Source: Nautiliaceae bacterium (lineage in GTDB: Bacteria; Campylobacterota; Campylobacteria; Campylobacterales; Nautiliaceae). From it: a stretch of 17,491 nucleotides of DNA. The position numbers were made by a program, and so were the translations under genes. The stretch covers positions 1-17,491 of the forward strand of contig JALVUH010000179.1 in the NCBI GenBank assembly GCA_027035735.1. The letters are read 5' to 3'. Below are positions 14,916 through 17,491 of this stretch, piece by piece. How positions within the stretch are numbered: the stretch's first letter is position 1; the number at the start of each line of letters is the position of its first letter. The notes beneath the pieces are model-generated. The model worked only from the letters and a program-made list of their open reading frames with translations. It made no database searches and was not told the DNA's origin.

Positions 14916-15604
14916 TGGCAAAGTTAGTTCTTGTTAGACATGGAAAAAGTGAATGGAATAAACAAAATCGTTTTACTGGATGGGTAGATGTAGATTTGGC
15001 ACCAGAAGGAATAGAAGAAGCAAAAAAAGCTGGAAAAAAACTTAAAGATGCTGGATTTGCTTTTGATGTATGTTTTAGTTCTTATTTAAAAAGAGCAATT
15101 AAAACAGGAATTATTATTTTAGAAGAGCTTGATTTATTATGGATAGACCATCTTAAAGACTGGAGATTTAATGAAAGATTTTATGGAGCTCTTACAGGAC
15201 TTAATAAAGATGAGGTAAAAAAAGAGTTAGGAGAAGAGAAATTTTTACTTTATAGAAGAAGTTATGATGTACCACCTCCACCTTTAAGTGAAGATGATCC
15301 AAGACATCCAAGATTTGATCCAAAATATAAAAATTTACCAATAGAGCTCATTCCAAATACTGAAAGCTTAAAAGATAATCAAATTCGCTCAATGGCAGCA
15401 TTTCATGAAAGAGTAGCACCACTACTTGTGGAAGGAAAAGATGTATTGCTTACAGCTCATGGAAATACAATAAGAGGAATGGTTAAAGAGTTTGATAATA
15501 TATCAGATGAAGACATTCCAAAATTTGAAATAGCAACAGGAGTGCCAAGAGTTTATGAATTTGATGAATCTCTTCATATTAAAAATGTATATAATCTAGA
15601 TTAA
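14915..15604 (+). CDS. gpmA: 2,3-bisphosphoglycerate-dependent phosphoglycerate mutase
   Basis: GpmA interconverts 3- and 2-phosphoglycerate in glycolysis and gluconeogenesis through a phosphohistidine. The 229-residue protein has the RHG motif (8-10, His9), 'RFTGWVDVDLAPEG' (19-32), 'SSYLKRAIKT' (Arg60), 'WRFNERFYGALTGLNK' (Glu87), 'YDVPPPPLSEDDPRHP', and 'TAHGNTIR' (His182). All catalytic residues of the cofactor-dependent enzyme are present. It lacks about 20 residues of the E. coli C-terminal tail. The familiar Campylobacter and Helicobacter species use the unrelated manganese enzyme GpmI, so this gene is of evolutionary interest. The start overlaps the preceding stop by one base, with a strong AAGGAG. 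A hairpin follows directly after the stop. Confidence 0.95.
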   Translation: MAKLVLVRHGKSEWNKQNRFTGWVDVDLAPEGIEEAKKAGKKLKDAGFAFDVCFSSYLKRAIKTGIIILEELDLLWIDHLKDWRFNERFYGALTGLNKDEVKKELGEEKFLLYRRSYDVPPPPLSEDDPRHPRFDPKYKNLPIELIPNTESLKDNQIRSMAAFHERVAPLLVEGKDVLLTAHGNTIRGMVKEFDNISDEDIPKFEIATGVPRVYEFDESLHIKNVYNLD

Positions 15605-15629
15605 TCGTCAAAAGGTTTTCTTTTGACGA
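15605..15629. terminator. Hairpin between convergent gpmA and fetB
   Basis: A perfect ten-pair stem (TCGTCAAAAG / CTTTTGACGA) with a GTTTT loop begins right after the gpmA stop. It also encodes the last codons and the stop of fetB on the other strand. No long U run follows on either strand, so it may act as a weak terminator or an RNA 3'-end stabiliser for both convergent transcripts. The symmetry is exact; the function is inferred. Confidence 0.6.
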
Positions 15630-16327
15630 AGATAAAAAATACTACCAAATAATGCACTAAATAAATTAATACTTACTAACATATACATAATTACAACTTG
15701 ATAGCTTACTGCTTTAAGTGGAGGAGCACCTGCTAAAAGCATACCAGTAGTGATACCTGGAATAGCGACTACTCCTATTGTTTGGAGCATATTATTTACT
15801 GGAATAAGTGCAGCTTTAATTGCTTCTTTTTGCATAATTTTATAAGCTTCACTTAAGCTTGAGCCAATTGATATAAATGCTTCAATGAGCTCTTTTTGAA
15901 GCTCTATTTCTCTTTTTAATCTCTCAATCGTTAGAGTATAAGTATTAAGTGAATTTCCTATTATCATACCAGCAATTGGAATGAATTGATAAGGTTTTAG
16001 TGAAATAATTTTTAAAGTAACCATAATAATTAAAATAATTAAAGTAGCAAATCCAATTGATAAAAAAGCGGGTAAAAATTGGTAATTTGTTCTTTTTTTA
16101 GCTATATAAGCTGCATACAAAAACATTAAAAGAAGGATAGGAATATACCATAAAGGATTTTTGATTTTAAATAAAAATCCCAAAACAAATCCAAGAGCTG
16201 TTAATTGTAAAAAAGCTCTTATTGAATTTTTAAAAATCTCTTTTTCTATTCCAATACCTAGTTTATAAGAGATTAAAAGAGGAATTAATACAAGAATAAA
16301 TGAAAGAGCAATCATATCAAATTGCAT
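15608..16327 (-). CDS. fetB: ABC transporter permease, FetB (UPF0014) family
   Basis: This 239-residue protein has about six or seven membrane helices. It carries the two marks of the FetB/YbbM family: 'GMIIGNSLNTYTLTIERLKR' (120-139) and 'VVAIPGITTGMLLAGAPPLKAV' in pieces (about 187-208), followed by a helix with 'YQVVIMYM'. In E. coli, FetA (ATPase) and FetB form an exporter linked to iron and oxidative-stress resistance. No ATPase gene lies in the window, so a partner must be elsewhere. The ATG has AAAAAGGA upstream and a TATAAT box (16344-16349). The last codons and stop lie in the shared hairpin with gpmA. Its metal theme would fit with the His-rich and calcium-motif proteins just upstream, but that link is inference. 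Confidence 0.88.
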   Translation of the reverse strand: MQFDMIALSFILVLIPLLISYKLGIGIEKEIFKNSIRAFLQLTALGFVLGFLFKIKNPLWYIPILLLMFLYAAYIAKKRTNYQFLPAFLSIGFATLIILIIMVTLKIISLKPYQFIPIAGMIIGNSLNTYTLTIERLKREIELQKELIEAFISIGSSLSEAYKIMQKEAIKAALIPVNNMLQTIGVVAIPGITTGMLLAGAPPLKAVSYQVVIMYMLVSINLFSALFGSIFYLRQKKTF

Positions 16328-16343
16328 AAATTTCCTTTTTGGA

Positions 16344-16349
16344 ATTATA
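16344..16349 (-). promoter_or_regulatory. -10 box for fetB
   Basis: TATAAT on the minus strand, in the 33-base gap between the barrel-protein gene and fetB, ends 17 bases before the fetB ATG. Only the AAAAAGGA ribosome site lies between. It would allow fetB to be transcribed apart from the upstream genes. Confidence 0.45.
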
Positions 16350-16360
16350 ACGGAAGAGGA

Positions 16361-17146
16361 TTAAAAATTATAGCTTACACTTCCGTCTATTGTATAATTT
16401 TCATTTTCATCTAAATCCATAGAAGAATCAAGCATTAATCCTAGTTTGTTGTTGAATGCATAAAATATGGTAATTCCTCCATAATGATACCATTTTGATG
16501 AATCATAAGAATCATTCTCAGTATAATAATATGGAGAGAATACTAGCTTTTTATAAGGAAAATCTGCAAAAAATGTAATGGTATCTGTATCATTTGTTCC
16601 ATTTTCTCCATAAATTTTATGCTTTTCACTCGCTCCTATATCAAAGTTTTTGAAAAAATAAGTTCCTTGAATTAAAAATGCATAATCAGTTTTATCATTA
16701 AAATAAGTAGGAAAATATACCTTTGCTCCTAATTTTAAAGCTACATTTGGAATGTTGTAATAGTAATAATATAATGAAGTAATTAAATCATTTGATTTAT
16801 AGCCATTTTCATATCCATCATTTAACATAGAATAATATAAAGAAATTCTAAAATTATTTTTTCTTGCGTATATTGAAGTAAAGTATAAATTTGAACTTTT
16901 TGAATATTTGTAATGATCGTGTTCATAACCTAAATTTATATTAAATTTTATTTTATTTTTTTTTATTTTTTTAGCTTGTAATTTTTTCCATTGTTGAGCT
17001 GAGCAACCATATTTATTAACAGGTGCTAAAAAAGGTGTATTTGGACATAAATCTAAATTATCAGGAACTCCATCTAAATCACTATCTTGTATAGTTCCTG
17101 CAAATACAAATAGGGCGCTAAGCCCTAAAAGTATTAATTTTTTCAT
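16361..17146 (-). CDS. Outer-membrane beta-barrel-like protein with one thrombospondin type 3 motif
   Basis: This 261-residue protein starts with a signal peptide (M-K-K-L then a hydrophobic run, probable cleavage after Ala16). A single calcium-binding thrombospondin type 3 motif follows at about 21-48, D-S-D-L-D-G-V-P-D-N-L-D-L-C-P-N-T-P to G-C, with Cys34 and Cys48 able to pair. A Lys/Gln-rich linker (about 50-65) leads to alternating aromatic strands rich in Tyr, Phe and Asn, ending in F, the usual mark of an outer-membrane barrel (last strand 'DGSVSYNF'). In OmpA-type proteins this motif normally links the barrel to a peptidoglycan domain; here it stands before the barrel and no OmpA domain exists. 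The start has AAAGGGAT upstream and shares TAATG with the His-rich gene. The function is unknown; adhesion, calcium sensing or a small porin are possible. Confidence 0.75.
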   Translation of the reverse strand: MKKLILLGLSALFVFAGTIQDSDLDGVPDNLDLCPNTPFLAPVNKYGCSAQQWKKLQAKKIKKNKIKFNINLGYEHDHYKYSKSSNLYFTSIYARKNNFRISLYYSMLNDGYENGYKSNDLITSLYYYYYNIPNVALKLGAKVYFPTYFNDKTDYAFLIQGTYFFKNFDIGASEKHKIYGENGTNDTDTITFFADFPYKKLVFSPYYYTENDSYDSSKWYHYGGITIFYAFNNKLGLMLDSSMDLDENENYTIDGSVSYNF

Positions 17147-17491
17147 TATCTATCCCTTTCAACTCTGTCATCTGGATGATCAATTTCTGGATGATCAATT
17201 TCTGGATGATCAATTTCTGGATGATCAATTTCTGGATGATCAATTTCTGGATGATCAATTTCTGGATGATCAATTTCTGGATGATCAATTTCTGGATGAT
17301 GGTCCATTCCATGATCATCCATCATGTGTCCTGTTTCCATTCCATGATCATCCATCATGTGTCTTGTTTTCATTCCATGATGTTTAAATTTTTCTTCTTC
17401 ATGATGAGCTTCTCTTTCAATATGATGTTCTCTTACTATAGTTTTTATTATTTCTTCTCTTTGTTCTCTATTTAATTTTCTTAATTCAAGT
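17146..17491 (-). CDS. His-rich repeat protein, C-terminal part (N-terminus beyond the window)
   Basis: The open frame runs through the right edge without a stop; 114 residues are visible. First comes a charged helix with 'LNREQREEII', similar to the LTxxQ motif of Spy/CpxP-type periplasmic proteins. His pairs follow (HH at four places), then two copies of an 11-residue unit ending HMMDDHGM, then eight perfect copies of PEIDH, and a short tail PDDRVERDR. His, Asp, Glu and Met together suggest binding of a metal such as nickel, copper, cobalt or zinc. An internal ATG at 17373 exists, but the frame upstream is clearly coding in style, so the true start is probably outside. The stop overlaps the barrel-protein start. 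A Spy/CpxP relation and periplasmic location are inference; the signal peptide is not visible. Confidence 0.65.
   Translation of the reverse strand, partial: LELRKLNREQREEIIKTIVREHHIEREAHHEEEKFKHHGMKTRHMMDDHGMETGHMMDDHGMDHHPEIDHPEIDHPEIDHPEIDHPEIDHPEIDHPEIDHPEIDHPDDRVERDR
17171..17290. repeat. Eight perfect tandem copies of a 15-bp unit
   Basis: The plus-strand unit is TCTGGATGATCAATT, repeated eight times without one mismatch, with the first ten bases of a ninth copy at 17291-17300. On the minus strand it encodes PEIDH. A unit of five codons lets copy number change without a frameshift, and perfect identity suggests recent expansion by slippage. Each copy holds one TGATCA palindrome. Confidence 0.97.
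17305..17370. repeat. Two tandem copies of a 33-bp unit
   Basis: Two adjacent 33-base units encode (K/E)-T-(R/G)-HMMDDHGM on the minus strand and differ at only a few bases. A partial third (K-H-H-G-M) lies just upstream in the gene. Like the 15-bp array, the unit is a multiple of three and contains TGATCA. Confidence 0.9.

Noticed and set aside
17171..17300. Regular repeats that might be a CRISPR array
   Set aside because: The 15-bp units are directly tandem with no spacers, and they encode PEIDH in a long open frame.
17118..17318. Minus-strand frame with IIQKL repeats
   Set aside because: It is another frame of the same 15-bp repeat, kept open only because the unit is a multiple of three and lacks stops.
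17176..17475. Plus-strand open frame with MINFW repeats
   Set aside because: It is the mirror image of the His-rich coding repeat; the minus-strand frame continues through the edge, has a coupled neighbour and a sensible composition.

Overview
The window is very AT-rich DNA, densely packed with genes that often overlap. It looks chromosomal and comes from a Campylobacterota (epsilonproteobacterial) bacterium. A member of the Nautiliales (Nautilia, Caminibacter or Lebetimonas type) is the best guess. The reasons are the BioV-type esterase, the Campylobacterota-style RecG N-terminus and histidine-less M16 homologue, the second FtsH-like ATPase next to MtaB, promoters with a strong extended -10, and frequent TTG starts. 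This is inference from remembered family features; no database search was made. No rRNA, tRNA, CRISPR array, transposase or phage gene was seen.

Left part. On the minus strand, 1-2126 is one operon: a class II aldolase-like protein, an M16 peptidase homologue, and the start of recG, which runs off the window. The first two have both lost the metal-binding motif of their family. At 2127-2168 two back-to-back promoters overlap. Rightward from there run rsmH, an FtsL-like small membrane protein, a stand-alone RND permease, mtaB, a protease-dead FtsH-like AAA ATPase, bioV and chaA, nearly all overlapping or abutting. After a 75-base T-rich gap comes a TakP-like TRAP substrate-binding protein with a Tat-type signal and no permease genes beside it.

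Middle part. The minus-strand operon surE-ycaO-tcdA (14382 to 11891) converges on the TRAP gene, and the two stop codons overlap. TcdA and MtaB both modify tRNA t6A37, and YcaO is an ATP-dependent amide-activating family, so modification chemistry is a recurring theme. Divergent from surE are an unrecognised 164-residue protein and gpmA (cofactor-dependent phosphoglycerate mutase).

Right part. gpmA converges on fetB, a metal-exporter permease without its ATPase here, and a perfect hairpin spans the junction. Upstream of fetB on the minus strand are a small outer-membrane barrel protein with one thrombospondin type 3 calcium motif, and the C-terminal part of a His-rich protein. That protein carries eight perfect 15-bp repeats (PEIDH) and two 33-bp repeats. 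These two genes share a TAATG junction and form the least familiar unit in the window.

Points most worth a second look are the His-rich repeat protein with its barrel partner, the YcaO plus ThiF-fold gene pair, the FtsH-like pseudo-protease, the two adjacent enzymes without metal ligands, and the repeated promoter layout in which a -10 box lies about 20 bases before the start codon.
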